From Sporosarcina sp. BP05 (GTDB taxonomy: Bacteria > Bacillota > Bacilli > Bacillales_A > Planococcaceae), in the NCBI RefSeq assembly GCF_014282005.1, contig NZ_JACFTD010000010.1, positions 34,646 through 98,645 on the forward strand: DNA of 64,000 nt, given 5' to 3'. Of the stretch, positions 8,711 to 17,455 are shown in pieces. The first letter of the stretch is position 1. Each line of letters begins with the position of its first letter. The notes under the pieces are model-generated. The model was not told the origin of the DNA. It searched no databases and worked only from the letters and a program-made list of their open reading frames with translations. Both the position numbers and the translations under genes were made by a program.

Positions 8711-9005
8711 AAAATTAGAGGGGGACGACTCACTGGTAACGGCAAATCAAAGCCTTTATCATTGTAAGAGGCTGGGTTAAGGCCATGGGTTTTAAGTATT
8801 CCTGGGGACCACTTGTTTCTTACCAACTTTTAAATAAACTATAACTACTATATAATAGAAGTTATTCCGACCCATAAGTAATTGTAATATACTATAGGAT
8901 TGTTATAATTGAGACAGAAAAGGTATGTGACTGGGTCACTCTTTAGCTTGCCATCAAGTCCAAGCAGGAGCGCATACATCCTTTCTGCGAATATGAGGTA
9001 TAAGG
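8711..9005 (+). other. Non-coding stretch upstream of mqo
   Basis: No supported gene. It holds a likely mqo promoter at 8882-8909, a weaker lookalike of the rlmH-end repeat core at 8867-8881, and a small hairpin (GTGAC/GTCAC near 8927) in the presumed mqo leader. Confidence 0.5.
8882..8909 (+). promoter_or_regulatory. Putative sigma-A promoter of mqo
   Basis: TTGTAA, 16 bases, TATAAT. This would give a leader of roughly 90 bases before the mqo start at 9006. Confidence 0.45.
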
Positions 9006-10517
9006 ATGGTAAAAATGAGCAACCAAGAAACTAAAACAGACGTTATCTTAATTGGTGCCGGAGTTATGAGTGCGACTTTGGGGACAATGCTAAAAGAATT
9101 AGTACCAGAATGGAATATTAAAGTCTTTGAGAAGCTCGCAAATGCCGGGGAGGAAAGCTCTAACGAATGGAATAATGCGGGAACAGGGCATGCAGCACTG
9201 TGTGAACTGAACTACACCAGTGAAAAGCCAGACGGATCTGTAGATATAAGCAAAGCCATAAAAATCAATGAACAGTTTCAGCTTTCAATGCAGTTTTGGT
9301 CTTATCTTGTGAAAAATGGACTGATCAATAAACCAGAGGACTTTATCATGCCGTTACCTCATATGAGTATGGTACAAGGGGAACAAAATGTAGCGTTTTT
9401 AAAGAAACGTTTTGAAGCAATGTCAAACAACCCATTGTTCAAAGGAATGGAGTTTTCCGACACCCCGGAAAAACTGATGGAATGGATTCCGCTTATTATG
9501 CAAGGTCGTCCATCGAATGAAGCGATAGCAGCGACAAAAATCGACACTGGAACGGACGTCAACTTCGGCGCTTTAACCCGCATGTTATTTGACTACTTAC
9601 AGACTAAAGGTGTCGATATCAACTACAAACGTAGTGTTGATGCTATTAAACGTACGAACGACGGCGCATGGGAATTGAAAGTGAAAAATGTTGATAGCGG
9701 TAGCATCGAACGCCATACTGCAAAATTCGTCTTCATCGGGGGCGGGGGCGGAAGTTTGCATTTATTGCAAAAAACCGGCATTCCTGAAGGAAAACATATT
9801 GGTGGATTCCCTGTTAGCGGAATCTTCATGGTGTGTAATAATCCGGAGGTTATAGCGCAGCATCACGCAAAAGTATATGGAAAAGCGCAGGTTGGTGCTC
9901 CGCCAATGTCTGTTCCGCATCTTGACACAAGATTTATCGACAATAAAAAATCGTTACTATTTGGACCATTTGCCGGATTTTCGCCAAAGTTCTTAAAAAC
10001 GGGTTCAATGTTGGATTTGGTGACTTCTGTAAAGCCTAATAATGTCTTAACGATGTTAGCAGCGGGTGCAAAAGAAATGTCATTGACAAAGTATCTTATC
10101 CAACAACTTATGTTATCCAAAGAACAGCGAATGAAAGAGTTACAAGAGTTTATTCCGAACGCAAAAATTGAAGAGTGGGATTTTGTAGTAGCGGGCCAAC
10201 GTGTACAAGTCATCAAAGATACTGAGGCGGGCGGTAAAGGAACACTTCAATTTGGTACGGAAGTGATTACTTCAGCAGATGGCTCGATTGCAGCTTTGCT
10301 TGGCGCTTCTCCAGGTGCTTCTACTGCGGTGCATGTTATGTTTGAGGTAATCAAAAAATGCTTCCCACAACATATCGAAGAGTGGGAACCAAAACTTAAA
10401 GAAATGGTTCCCTCGTATGGCATGTCACTAATGGAAAACCCAGAGCTTTTGCACGAAATGCATGCTTCAACAGCGCAGACACTTGGTCTAAGCGAAAACT
10501 TGCCGGACCAAACCTGA
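9006..10517 (+). CDS. mqo: Malate:quinone oxidoreductase
   Basis: FAD-dependent, membrane-associated enzyme that oxidises L-malate to oxaloacetate and passes electrons to quinone, an alternative to soluble malate dehydrogenase in the TCA cycle. The 503-residue product has the N-terminal dinucleotide-binding motif [14 protein letters not shown], the family block [16 protein letters not shown], and the length typical of Mqo. The ATG at 9006 has GAGGT nearby; an ATG at 9015 is also possible. It is monocistronic, with a terminator at 10559-10594. Confidence 0.97.
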   Translation: MVKMSNQETKTDVILIGAGVMSATLGTMLKELVPEWNIKVFEKLANAGEESSNEWNNAGTGHAALCELNYTSEKPDGSVDISKAIKINEQFQLSMQFWSYLVKNGLINKPEDFIMPLPHMSMVQGEQNVAFLKKRFEAMSNNPLFKGMEFSDTPEKLMEWIPLIMQGRPSNEAIAATKIDTGTDVNFGALTRMLFDYLQTKGVDINYKRSVDAIKRTNDGAWELKVKNVDSGSIERHTAKFVFIGGGGGSLHLLQKTGIPEGKHIGGFPVSGIFMVCNNPEVIAQHHAKVYGKAQVGAPPMSVPHLDTRFIDNKKSLLFGPFAGFSPKFLKTGSMLDLVTSVKPNNVLTMLAAGAKEMSLTKYLIQQLMLSKEQRMKELQEFIPNAKIEEWDFVVAGQRVQVIKDTEAGGKGTLQFGTEVITSADGSIAALLGASPGASTAVHVMFEVIKKCFPQHIEEWEPKLKEMVPSYGMSLMENPELLHEMHASTAQTLGLSENLPDQT

Positions 10518-10558
10518 ATTTTAGGATGTAGAAACAATGGTGATAAACTATACTATAG

Positions 10559-10594
10559 AACCTTTGATCTGTCTTTGGATTAAGGGTTTTTTTT
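10559..10594 (+). terminator. Terminator of mqo
   Basis: Hairpin AACCTTTGATC / GATTAAGGGTT with an imperfect stem and a run of eight T. Confidence 0.8.
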
Positions 10595-10662
10595 CAAGAC
10601 CTATAGTTAGACGGACACGGAGAACCGTGTCGTAAGTACGCAAAACAAACTACAGATAGGGA

Positions 10663-11052
10663 GTGAACACTATAATTACTAAAATCGGCCAAATTATGCT
10701 GTATGTAAATAACCAAGATGAGGCAGTAACATTTTGGACAGAAAAAGTAGGATTTAGCGTCATTTCAGAAGAAGATAATGGGCAAGGAATGAAATGGATT
10801 GAAATTGCGCCGTCAAAGGACGCTGAAACAGCTTTTATCCTTCACAATAAGGAACTTATTGCAAAAATGCAGCCGGAATTAAATCTTCAAACGCCATCGT
10901 TACTGCTTTTCTCAGATAAGCTTGATGAAATATACAAAGACTTTAAGGATAAACAGATTACAGTTGGTGACCTGGTAACACTGCCTTCTGGCAGAGTGTT
11001 TAACTTTGCGGATAATGAAGGAAATTACTTTGCAGTTTTGGAAAAGAAGTGA
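10663..11052 (+). CDS. VOC (glyoxalase/bleomycin-resistance fold) protein
   Basis: A small dimeric-type VOC-fold protein of about 129 residues with two beta-alpha-beta modules (GQIMLYVNNQDEAVTFWTEKVGF near the start, FNFADNEGNYFAVLE at the end). Substrate unknown; such proteins include dioxygenases, isomerases and resistance proteins. The start is uncertain: GTG at 10663 touches the purine-rich SD (GGGAGTGA), whereas the position best spaced from that SD is an ATA at 10672 followed by ATT, where relatives would be expected to begin MITKIGQ. Single gene, no obvious operon. Confidence 0.8.
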   Translation: MNTIITKIGQIMLYVNNQDEAVTFWTEKVGFSVISEEDNGQGMKWIEIAPSKDAETAFILHNKELIAKMQPELNLQTPSLLLFSDKLDEIYKDFKDKQITVGDLVTLPSGRVFNFADNEGNYFAVLEKK

Positions 11053-11089
11053 ATTTCTAATTATATATATTGAACCATGTCTGTTTATT

Positions 11090-11706
11090 AATTATTTATT
11101 TGCATAATCGGTCCGCTTACGGCTAACTATTCATGACAGATTTACTGAGGGGTTCTATTGTTGTGAATAGTTGCCTGTCGCGCACCTATAATGTTCAAGT
11201 GCAAAATGCTGTTATGTTTGAAAGAATGGAATAGATGACTTTCTATAGGGATTGTAAGTGCCCGAAGATGCAATTTCGGGCACTCTTGCACGTTGTACAA
11301 TGTGTTTCTTGCTTACTTTTAACATAGAGTAGTCATCTAATTATGTGATGCCTACTTGAAAGTGATTCTTTTTTAATAAATAAAGAAAAAACTATAGAAA
11401 GTTTCAGCCGCCAAAATTGCATCTTTGGCGGCTTTTCTCCAGCTAAGGAGCCGGTATTCTTTCGTCCCAAAAAGCTTCAGCACTTCGTTTATCTGTGTTT
11501 TTGAAGTGCGACGGATGAAGGACCACCATACGATTACCGAAAAGACTTTGTAGTGATGCGACAAAGTCGCATCACTACACGCCCAGACATCTCGGTAATC
11601 TTATAGAAGTCATTCAATCCGAAGCGATTCCAAAACAACTATACACGTAGCGCCCAGTAGATGATCATGTTATTCACTAGTTACTTTTGGTTAATCAACA
11701 TACGTG
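11090..11706 (+). repeat. Long hairpin-rich non-coding repeat, copy 1
   Basis: The 837-base gap between the VOC gene and phnA is filled largely by this block, whose reverse complement recurs at 47281-47985. Shared landmarks in order are TTATTTGCATAA, GCTAACTATTCATGACAGATT, GTGAATAGTTGCCTGTCGCG, GACTTTCTATAG, a hairpin (GTGCCCGAAG / TTTCGGGCAC), CTATAGAAAGTTTC, a hairpin (GCCGCCAAA / TTTGGCGGC), GATGAAGGACCACCATACGA, GATTACCGA / TCGGTAATC enclosing a hairpin at 11550-11578, ACTATACACGTAGC, and TTAATCAACA. No gene is encoded. It is not a recognised insertion sequence: no transposase and no terminal inverted repeats were seen. Confidence 0.85.
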
Positions 11707-11889
11707 GTATTGAACAAATGAATACCAATATAAACTGAGCGGAGGCATCCCCTAGCGCCGTAGCGACCTTGAAGGGAATCATTATTTCAACTTATGTAGA
11801 AAATGTTTGGCAGAGGACCTCAGGAAGGTTTGTCAATACGGGAAGACTATGAGAGGATATAAGCATATAACGAATGGAGGAAATGAATT

Positions 11890-12231
11890 ATGCCGAATTT
11901 ACCAAACTGCCCGAAATGTAGTTCTGAATATACATATGAAGATGGAAACCTTTTCGTTTGCCCAGAATGTGCCCATGAGTGGTCTTTAGGAGCAGAAGCT
12001 GGAAATGTTGAAGAGCAAAAGATTTACAAAGATTCAAATGGAAATGTTTTAAACGATGGCGATTCTGTAACAGTTATCAAAGACCTTAAAGTAAAAGGAA
12101 GTTCATTAGTTGTTAAAAAAGGAACAAAAGTAAAAGGGATACGTTTAATTGATGAAGACCATGACATTGATTGTAAAATTGATGGTATTGGAGCTATGAA
12201 GTTAAAAACAGAATTTGTTAAAAAGCTATAA
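11890..12231 (+). CDS. phnA: PhnA/YjdM-family zinc-ribbon protein
   Basis: A 113-residue cytoplasmic protein with an N-terminal zinc ribbon (CPKC at residues 7-10 and CPEC at about 28-31) and a C-terminal SH3-like barrel with the conserved [14 protein letters not shown] block. The family carries the PhnA name from E. coli, but it is not phosphonoacetate hydrolase and its role is unclear. SD GGAGG lies 9 bases before the ATG. A shared terminator separates it from the convergent ligase-like gene. Confidence 0.9.
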   Translation: MPNLPNCPKCSSEYTYEDGNLFVCPECAHEWSLGAEAGNVEEQKIYKDSNGNVLNDGDSVTVIKDLKVKGSSLVVKKGTKVKGIRLIDEDHDIDCKIDGIGAMKLKTEFVKKL

Positions 12232-12251
12232 AAACCACGCTTTACATGTGA

Positions 12252-12283
12252 AAAAAAGCTAGGCTCAGCGCCTAGCTTTTTTA
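12252..12283. terminator. Bidirectional terminator
   Basis: Perfect stem AAAAAAGCTAGGC / GCCTAGCTTTTTT with a 5-base loop, lying between convergent phnA and the gene at 12291-13481. The A and T runs on both sides suit both directions. Confidence 0.92.
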
Positions 12284-12290
12284 TTGTCTG

Positions 12291-13481
12291 TTACTTTGTG
12301 AAGTTATCGAAATAGCCTTGTATAAAGACGATAGGCGTACCTTTATCTCCGCTACCTGATGTTAAATCAGAAAGAGAGCCGATGAGGTCGGTAAGTTTTC
12401 TAGGTGTAGTACCTTGTGCTTCCATCGCCCCTACAAGATCGTCGTCTTTATCGGTAATGAATTGTGAAATAGCTTGTTTAAGTTCATCGCCTCTTAAATC
12501 AGCAAAGTTATTATCGGCAAGATATTTTAACTTTATTTCATTAGGTGTACCGTCAAGTCCCGGTGTGTAAGCCGGTGATACGACCGGATCCGCGAGCTCC
12601 CATATCTTACCGACAGGGTCTTTAAATGCTCCATCTCCGTAAATCATGACTTCGATATCTTTTCCAGTCTTTTCTTTGAGCATATGCTGTATGTTATCCA
12701 CGACAGGTTGGCAATTACGTGGGAAAAGTTTAACATCGTCTTCAGTTGATTTGTTTGATCCAAGCAAACCATAATCTTCATTATAACCACTGCCATCAAT
12801 AGACTCAGCTAATATGTCATCGAGGCTATAAATGTTAATGCCACCATTTTCTTTTAATATTTTTTTAGTTCTAAATCTCGTGTGTATATCACAAGTAAGT
12901 ACATGTTTTGTATAATCTAAAATGGTTTTTGGGCTATTTGAGAATATTACTTCACATTCAACGCCGTATTCTTCAACTAATGATTTATAGTAATCAATAT
13001 AGTCAACGCCAGTAAAAGTATGTTTATTATAGCCAAAGTGGCCGCGGAATTGTTCTTCTGTTAAAACATCTGTCCAAGGATTAATACCTTTTTCGTCAAG
13101 CATGTCCAGATCCACTAGGTGATTTCCAACTTCATCGGATGGATAGCTAAGCATTAAAACCACTTTTTTAACGCCTTTTGCAATACCGCGAAGGCAGATT
13201 GCAAAACGATTACGACTTAAAATGGGGAATATTACCCCAACAGTTTCTTCTCCAAATTTTGAGCTAACGTCTTTAGCAATATGATCAATCGTTGCATAAT
13301 TTCCTTGAGCTCGAGCAACAATGGATTCTGTTATAGAAACAATATCTTTATCATTAAATGTAAAGCCTTCAATTTCGGAAGCTTTTAACACACTTTCTAC
13401 GACAATATCCTCAATATTATCTCCACGATTTATTATTGGGCAACGGAGACCCCTTGCAACTGTTCCAACTATTCTTTCCAA
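12291..13481 (-). CDS. F420-0:L-glutamate ligase-like protein (CofE fold)
   Basis: A 396-residue protein resembling the CofE/FbiB ligase family that adds gamma-linked glutamate to coenzyme F420-0 with GTP. I recognise the family from blocks such as VARGLRCPIINRGD, VSITESIVARAQGNYA, MLSYPSDEVGNHLV and the IYGDGAFKDPVGKIWE segment. Bacilli generally do not make F420, and no other F420 gene is in the window, so the acceptor is probably something else. The start is TTG at 13481 with AAGGAG 8 bases upstream. It is divergent from a LysR regulator, which may control it. Confidence 0.82.
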   Translation of the reverse strand: MERIVGTVARGLRCPIINRGDNIEDIVVESVLKASEIEGFTFNDKDIVSITESIVARAQGNYATIDHIAKDVSSKFGEETVGVIFPILSRNRFAICLRGIAKGVKKVVLMLSYPSDEVGNHLVDLDMLDEKGINPWTDVLTEEQFRGHFGYNKHTFTGVDYIDYYKSLVEEYGVECEVIFSNSPKTILDYTKHVLTCDIHTRFRTKKILKENGGINIYSLDDILAESIDGSGYNEDYGLLGSNKSTEDDVKLFPRNCQPVVDNIQHMLKEKTGKDIEVMIYGDGAFKDPVGKIWELADPVVSPAYTPGLDGTPNEIKLKYLADNNFADLRGDELKQAISQFITDKDDDLVGAMEAQGTTPRKLTDLIGSLSDLTSGSGDKGTPIVFIQGYFDNFTK

Positions 13482-13604
13482 TGGAATCGCTCCTTAGTAT
13501 TACAAAGTATATTTACATTATCTAACTGTCTACCTGTACTATACAACGTATTAGTGGTATAAGTAAAATTAATATAACGAATGGTAGGTATAAGGAGTGG
13601 TTAT

Positions 13605-14495
13605 GTGGTAAGTAAATTAGATTTATATAAAATTTTTTGTAAGGTAGGAAAAAGTGAAAGTTTTTCCAAGGCAGCAAAAGATCTTTATATGACACAACCA
13701 GCCGTTAGTCAGGCAATCATGCAATTGGAAAGGGAATTAGATACCCGCCTTTTTATTAGAACACCTAAAGGAGTTTCTTTAACAAATGAAGGTAGCCTTT
13801 TATTTGAGTATGCTAATTCGGCTATTAATTTAATTCATGTCGGAGAAGAAAAGATTTTAGAGTTTAAGAATTTAACGACAGGTGAATTAAAGATAGGCGT
13901 AGGGGATACCATTTCTAGGTACTTTTTACTTCCCTATTTAGAAGCTTTTCATAATAGATACCCGAATATCAAATTTAATATCGTTAATGGTACAACATTG
14001 GAACTTTGTACGATTTTAAAATCAGGAGGGGTGGATATTGCTGTTTGTAACTTCCCGATTGATGATCCTACATTAGAACTAAGGCCGTGTATTGATATCC
14101 AGGATACGTTTGTTTACGGGGAGAGATTTAAGAAAATCTTAGCTAAACCGTTGAGCCTTCATGAATTAGTAAAACTGCCATTAATTTTTCTAGAATCAAA
14201 ATCAAATTCCAGAAGGTATGTGGAGGATTTTATGATATCTAAAGGTATAAAAATTTCCCCGGAATTTGAATTAGGTTCACATGATTTATTACTGGAGTTT
14301 GCTAAAATAAACTTAGGGATAGCATGTGTGACTAGAGAATTTTCCAAAGAGTACTTAACTGAAGGATTATTGCATGAAGTACAGCTAATTGAAGAAATAC
14401 CTAAGAGAAGTATAGGCGTATGCTTTTTAAAAAGTGTACCACTATCACGAGCTTCAACAAAGTTTGTAGAGATCGTAGAAAATAAAAATAACTAG
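13605..14495 (+). CDS. LysR-family transcriptional regulator
   Basis: A DNA-binding regulator of 296 residues with an N-terminal winged helix-turn-helix (SFSKAAKDLYMTQPAVSQAI, about residues 20-40) and a periplasmic-binding-like effector domain. The GTG at 13605 has AAGGAG at 13592-13597; the ATG at 13581 would overlap that SD. It is transcribed divergently from the F420-ligase-like gene with a 123-base gap, the classic LysR arrangement, so that gene is its likely target. The inducer is unknown. Confidence 0.9.
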   Translation: MVSKLDLYKIFCKVGKSESFSKAAKDLYMTQPAVSQAIMQLERELDTRLFIRTPKGVSLTNEGSLLFEYANSAINLIHVGEEKILEFKNLTTGELKIGVGDTISRYFLLPYLEAFHNRYPNIKFNIVNGTTLELCTILKSGGVDIAVCNFPIDDPTLELRPCIDIQDTFVYGERFKKILAKPLSLHELVKLPLIFLESKSNSRRYVEDFMISKGIKISPEFELGSHDLLLEFAKINLGIACVTREFSKEYLTEGLLHEVQLIEEIPKRSIGVCFLKSVPLSRASTKFVEIVENKNN

Positions 14496-14566
14496 TTATT
14501 CTGTTTATTGTTAATTAATAAACTACTAGGCTGTTGTATAACAAAGTCAGCCACTTGCTAGACCAG

Positions 14567-14595
14567 TTGACAGATAGAATATAGTCTTGTAGAGT
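14567..14595 (+). promoter_or_regulatory. Putative sigma-A promoter of the lysine-riboswitch transcript
   Basis: TTGACA, 17 bases, TAGAGT, about 40 bases before the riboswitch aptamer. Confidence 0.6.
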
Positions 14596-14613
14596 ATGTA
14601 ACATAATTGAATA

Positions 14614-14877
14614 CAACCTCACTTTTTATAGGTGAGGTAGAGGCGCGTTATTTAACAGTCCTTAGAGGAGCTTGAGAAGCTACGATTCTAGGGAGAAGGA
14701 AATATCGCCGAAGTTTGTACTATTTCTCTGTATTACTTACTGGGTCTGCAGTTAAGAACTGTAGGACTGTCTCAATAAACGTTCCGGTTTATTGAGGTGT
14801 GCTATCTCATTATGGAAGGAAGAGGATTTAGGGCAACTATACATATTGTGATCTGAGATTATATCAGATCTTTTTTT
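14614..14877 (+). ncRNA. Lysine riboswitch (L box) with terminator
   Basis: The leader matches the L-box pattern. GTGAGGTA (14632-14639) can pair with TATCTCAT (14803-14810) as P1, followed by GAGGCGCG, then GGGAGAAGGAAATATCGCCGAAG-like signature bases around 14690-14712, and GGTCTGC ... GCAGTTAAG ... GTAGGACTGTC. A hairpin ACCTCAC / GTGAGGT just upstream could compete with P1. Downstream, GATCTGA / TCAGATC plus seven T (14850-14877) is the probable lysine-dependent terminator. It should shut off the ABC transporter genes when lysine is plentiful. Confidence 0.9.
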
Positions 14878-14943
14878 GTACAGGTTGGCCTTTTTAGTAT
14901 ATAAAGATACTTGAAAATCTAAACAAAAAGGGGGATTTTGTTC

Positions 14944-15783
14944 ATGAAAAAAAAGTTATCATTACTACTAGCACTGTCTTTTTCAGCAATTATGCTAATA
15001 GCGGGATGTGGGGCAAGTAGTTCGGGGAGCAAAGATTCATCGGAAGAAAAGGAAACGCTTACAGTAGGTTTGGAAGCTGGGTATCCCCCATTTAATTGGA
15101 CGCAAATGGGTGATGCCAATGGTGGTGTGAAAATCGATGGCAATGCAGAATATGCAGGTGGCTACGATGTTGAAATTGCGAAAAAGATTGCGGATGGCTT
15201 AGGGATGGAATTAGTGGTTGTGAAAACGGAGTGGGATGGTCTTGTACCCGCATTAGTATCTGGTAAAATCGATGCGATTTTTGCAGGGATGTCACCGACA
15301 AAAGAGCGCAAACAGACCATTGACTTCTCTAATAACTATTACACGTCAAACTTTGTAATGATTGTCAAAAAAGGTGGATCGTATGAAGGGGCTACTTCCA
15401 TCCAAGACTTCTCTGGAGCAAAAATAACTGGTCAGTTAAATACATCTCACTATGGGGTAATCGATCAAATTAAAGACGTGAAAAAACAACCCGCATCAGA
15501 TAACTTTCCTGCAATGCGTGTTGCCCTGGAATCAGGCGTGATTGATGGATATGTATCTGAACGTCCAGAAGGAATTAGTGCTACTTCAGCAAATGATAAG
15601 TTTGCAATGGTCGAGTTTACAGATGGGTTTGAAGCGGATGAAGAAGAAACGGCAGTGGCAGCCGGACTGAAAAAAGGCAGTGAATTAACAGACAAGATTA
15701 ATGATATCTTAGCAGATATTTCAGAGGAAGAACGTCAAAGTATTATGGATGCCGCTATTAAAAATCAGCCAGCGGCTAAATAA
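14944..15783 (+). CDS. Amino-acid ABC transporter substrate-binding lipoprotein (probably lysine)
   Basis: A 279-residue family-3 solute-binding protein with a lipoprotein signal peptide (lipobox IAGC near residue 22) and the binding-domain blocks TVGLEAGYPPFNW, GYDVEIAKKIADGLG and TPERKQTIDFS-like TKERKQTIDFS. It would capture a polar amino acid outside the cell for the permease encoded next. The lysine riboswitch upstream argues for lysine or a related basic amino acid. ATG at 14944 was chosen (GGGGG upstream); an in-frame TTG lies at 14938. Confidence 0.9.
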   Translation: MKKKLSLLLALSFSAIMLIAGCGASSSGSKDSSEEKETLTVGLEAGYPPFNWTQMGDANGGVKIDGNAEYAGGYDVEIAKKIADGLGMELVVVKTEWDGLVPALVSGKIDAIFAGMSPTKERKQTIDFSNNYYTSNFVMIVKKGGSYEGATSIQDFSGAKITGQLNTSHYGVIDQIKDVKKQPASDNFPAMRVALESGVIDGYVSERPEGISATSANDKFAMVEFTDGFEADEEETAVAAGLKKGSELTDKINDILADISEEERQSIMDAAIKNQPAAK

Positions 15784-15847
15784 GGGTGAAGTGGTACCGG
15801 CTGCATTTTTTTGCAGTCGGTTTTATGTATGAACTAGGGGGAAAAGT

Positions 15848-16600
15848 ATGAGCTTTGAGTGGATGTTATCATTAATTATTAATAACTGGCCGATGTTCCT
15901 TCGTGGAGCAGGAATGACACTCTTAATTTCCATAATTGGTACTATATTAGGTGGAGTTATTGGTTTAGTAGCAGGGGTTATTCGTACGATACCCGCGCCA
16001 GAACGACGGGTAAAAAGGATCTTTTTAAAAATAGTTAACGTAATTCTAACTATGTACATAGAATTTTTCCGTGGAACGCCAATGATTGTACAAGCTATGG
16101 TCATTTATTATGGTTCTGCTTTAGCTTTTGGCATAGATATCGACCGAACAGCTGCAGCTATATTTATCGTATCAATTAACACAGGGGCTTATATGGCTGA
16201 AATTGTTCGAGGCGGTGTACTTTCTGTTGAAAAAGGACAATTTGAAGCAGCACAAGCGGTTGGTATGAATCATGTCCAAACGATGCTAAACGTTGTATTA
16301 CCACAAGTGATTCGTAACATTTTACCGGCAACTGGAAATCAATTTATCATTAATATTAAAGATACATCCGTATTGAATGTAATTGGTGTAACAGAACTAT
16401 ACTTTCAAACAAAAACCGTGGCAGGAATCAGCTTCAAATATTTTGAGCCATTTTTCATTGCGTGTATTTTGTATTTCATCATGACATATGCCGTGACACT
16501 AATTCTACGATATTTCGAAAGAAGATTAGAGGGTCCAGAAAATTACAGTATGATAGGTCAGCCAGCACAAGTGATTGGAGCAAATACAAAAGAGCATTAA
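15848..16600 (+). CDS. Amino-acid ABC transporter permease (HisM/ArtQ type)
   Basis: A 250-residue integral membrane permease with about five helices and the conserved EAA loop EAAQAVGMNHVQTMLNVVLPQ, which contacts the ATPase. It lies 64 bases after the binding-protein gene and 18 before the ATPase gene, so it is part of the lysine-riboswitch operon. SD AGGGGGAAAAGT precedes the ATG. As the only permease in the operon it probably forms a homodimer. Confidence 0.92.
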   Translation: MSFEWMLSLIINNWPMFLRGAGMTLLISIIGTILGGVIGLVAGVIRTIPAPERRVKRIFLKIVNVILTMYIEFFRGTPMIVQAMVIYYGSALAFGIDIDRTAAAIFIVSINTGAYMAEIVRGGVLSVEKGQFEAAQAVGMNHVQTMLNVVLPQVIRNILPATGNQFIINIKDTSVLNVIGVTELYFQTKTVAGISFKYFEPFFIACILYFIMTYAVTLILRYFERRLEGPENYSMIGQPAQVIGANTKEH

Positions 16601-16618
16601 AAGGAAGGGCGAGCATAC

Positions 16619-17357
16619 ATGGAAAACGTAATTGATATTCAACATCTAAGTAAATCCTTTGGAAACCATGAAGTGTTAAAGGACATTGACTTTTCAGTAT
16701 CTAAAGGAGAAGTTGTCTGCATTATTGGTTCTTCTGGATCTGGAAAATCTACTCTACTACGTTGTATTAATCTGTTAGAAAAACCAAGTGGAGGTCAAAT
16801 CATCTATAATGGTAAAAATATTTTAGATAATAAGCATGATATCCACGCTTACCGGACAAAGTTAGGAATGGTATTCCAGCAATTTAACTTATTTAATAAT
16901 CACGATGTATTACAAAAATTGCGTTGTCGGTCAAGTGAAAGTGTTAAAGCGCTCAAAAGAAGAAGCTGAAAAAATAGCGATGAAGTATTTGGAAGTGGTT
17001 GGTATGGGCCAATTTGTTAACGCAAAATCAAGACAATTATCTGGAGGCCAAAAACAACGTGTGGCAATTGCTAGAGCGCTTTCTATGGAACCCGATGTCA
17101 TGTTGTTTGATGAACCTACATCGGCCCTAGATCCTGAGATGGTAGGTGAGGTTCTGAAGGTAATGAAGGAACTTGCTGGAACGGGGCTGACGATGTTAGT
17201 TGTTACACATGAAATGGAATTTGCAAAGGAAGTTTCGGACCGTGTGGTATTCATGGACAAAGGAGTAATTGCAGAAGAAGGAAGCCCTGAGCAAATCTTT
17301 AATAATCCAACGCAAGAACGTACTAGGGAATTCCTAAAACGTACCTTAAAGCAGTAG
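16619..17357 (+). pseudogene. Amino-acid ABC transporter ATP-binding protein, interrupted by a frameshift
   Basis: The two halves of one ATPase lie in different frames. The first (from ATG 16619) carries Walker A (GSSGSGKST) and the Q loop ([15 protein letters not shown]). The second, running to 17357, carries the signature LSGGQKQR, Walker B ([13 protein letters not shown]) and the H loop (VVTHEMEF). Removing one A from the run of five at 16914-16918 would restore [20 protein letters not shown], the sequence expected for the family. This may be a real inactivating mutation, a sequencing error, or a site of slippage. If real, the lysine transporter lacks its own motor unless another ATPase substitutes. 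Confidence 0.85.
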
Positions 17358-17402
17358 TTGTACATACCCGAAAGATTCCTTCAACTATATAAGAATAAAA
17401 AA

Positions 17403-17435
17403 GAAAGGATATCCCATTGAAGGATATCCCTTTTC
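17403..17435. terminator. Terminator between convergent ATPase and NCS2 permease genes
   Basis: AAAGGATATCC and GGATATCCCTTTT form a stem with a small bulge. It can serve both directions. Confidence 0.7.
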
Positions 17436-17455
17436 AGTTGTCTATCAAACAGAAG

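Noticed and set aside
8867..8881. A third, weaker match to the rlmH-end repeat core (CCGACCCATAAGTAA)
   Set aside because: It matches 13 of 15 core bases but lacks the flanking bases shared by the two good copies; it may be chance, so it was not used as an att site.
10622..10638. Another lookalike of the rlmH-end repeat (GAACCGTGTCGTAAGTA) before the VOC gene
   Set aside because: 14 of 17 bases agree, but part of it is explained by a local hairpin (GACACGG / CCGTGTC) and such a match is not rare enough in 64 kb.
11400..11440. The GCCGCCAAA / TTTGGCGGC hairpin as an ordinary gene terminator
   Set aside because: There is no gene immediately upstream on the plus strand, and the hairpin is a conserved part of the large repeat in both copies.
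11807..11989. 60-residue ORF overlapping the start of phnA
   Set aside because: Different frame from phnA, no SD, and the overlapped part is the conserved zinc-ribbon coding sequence.
16905..17357. The second half of the ATPase as an independent gene
   Set aside because: It lacks Walker A and an SD; with the first half it reconstructs one normal ATPase after removal of one base.
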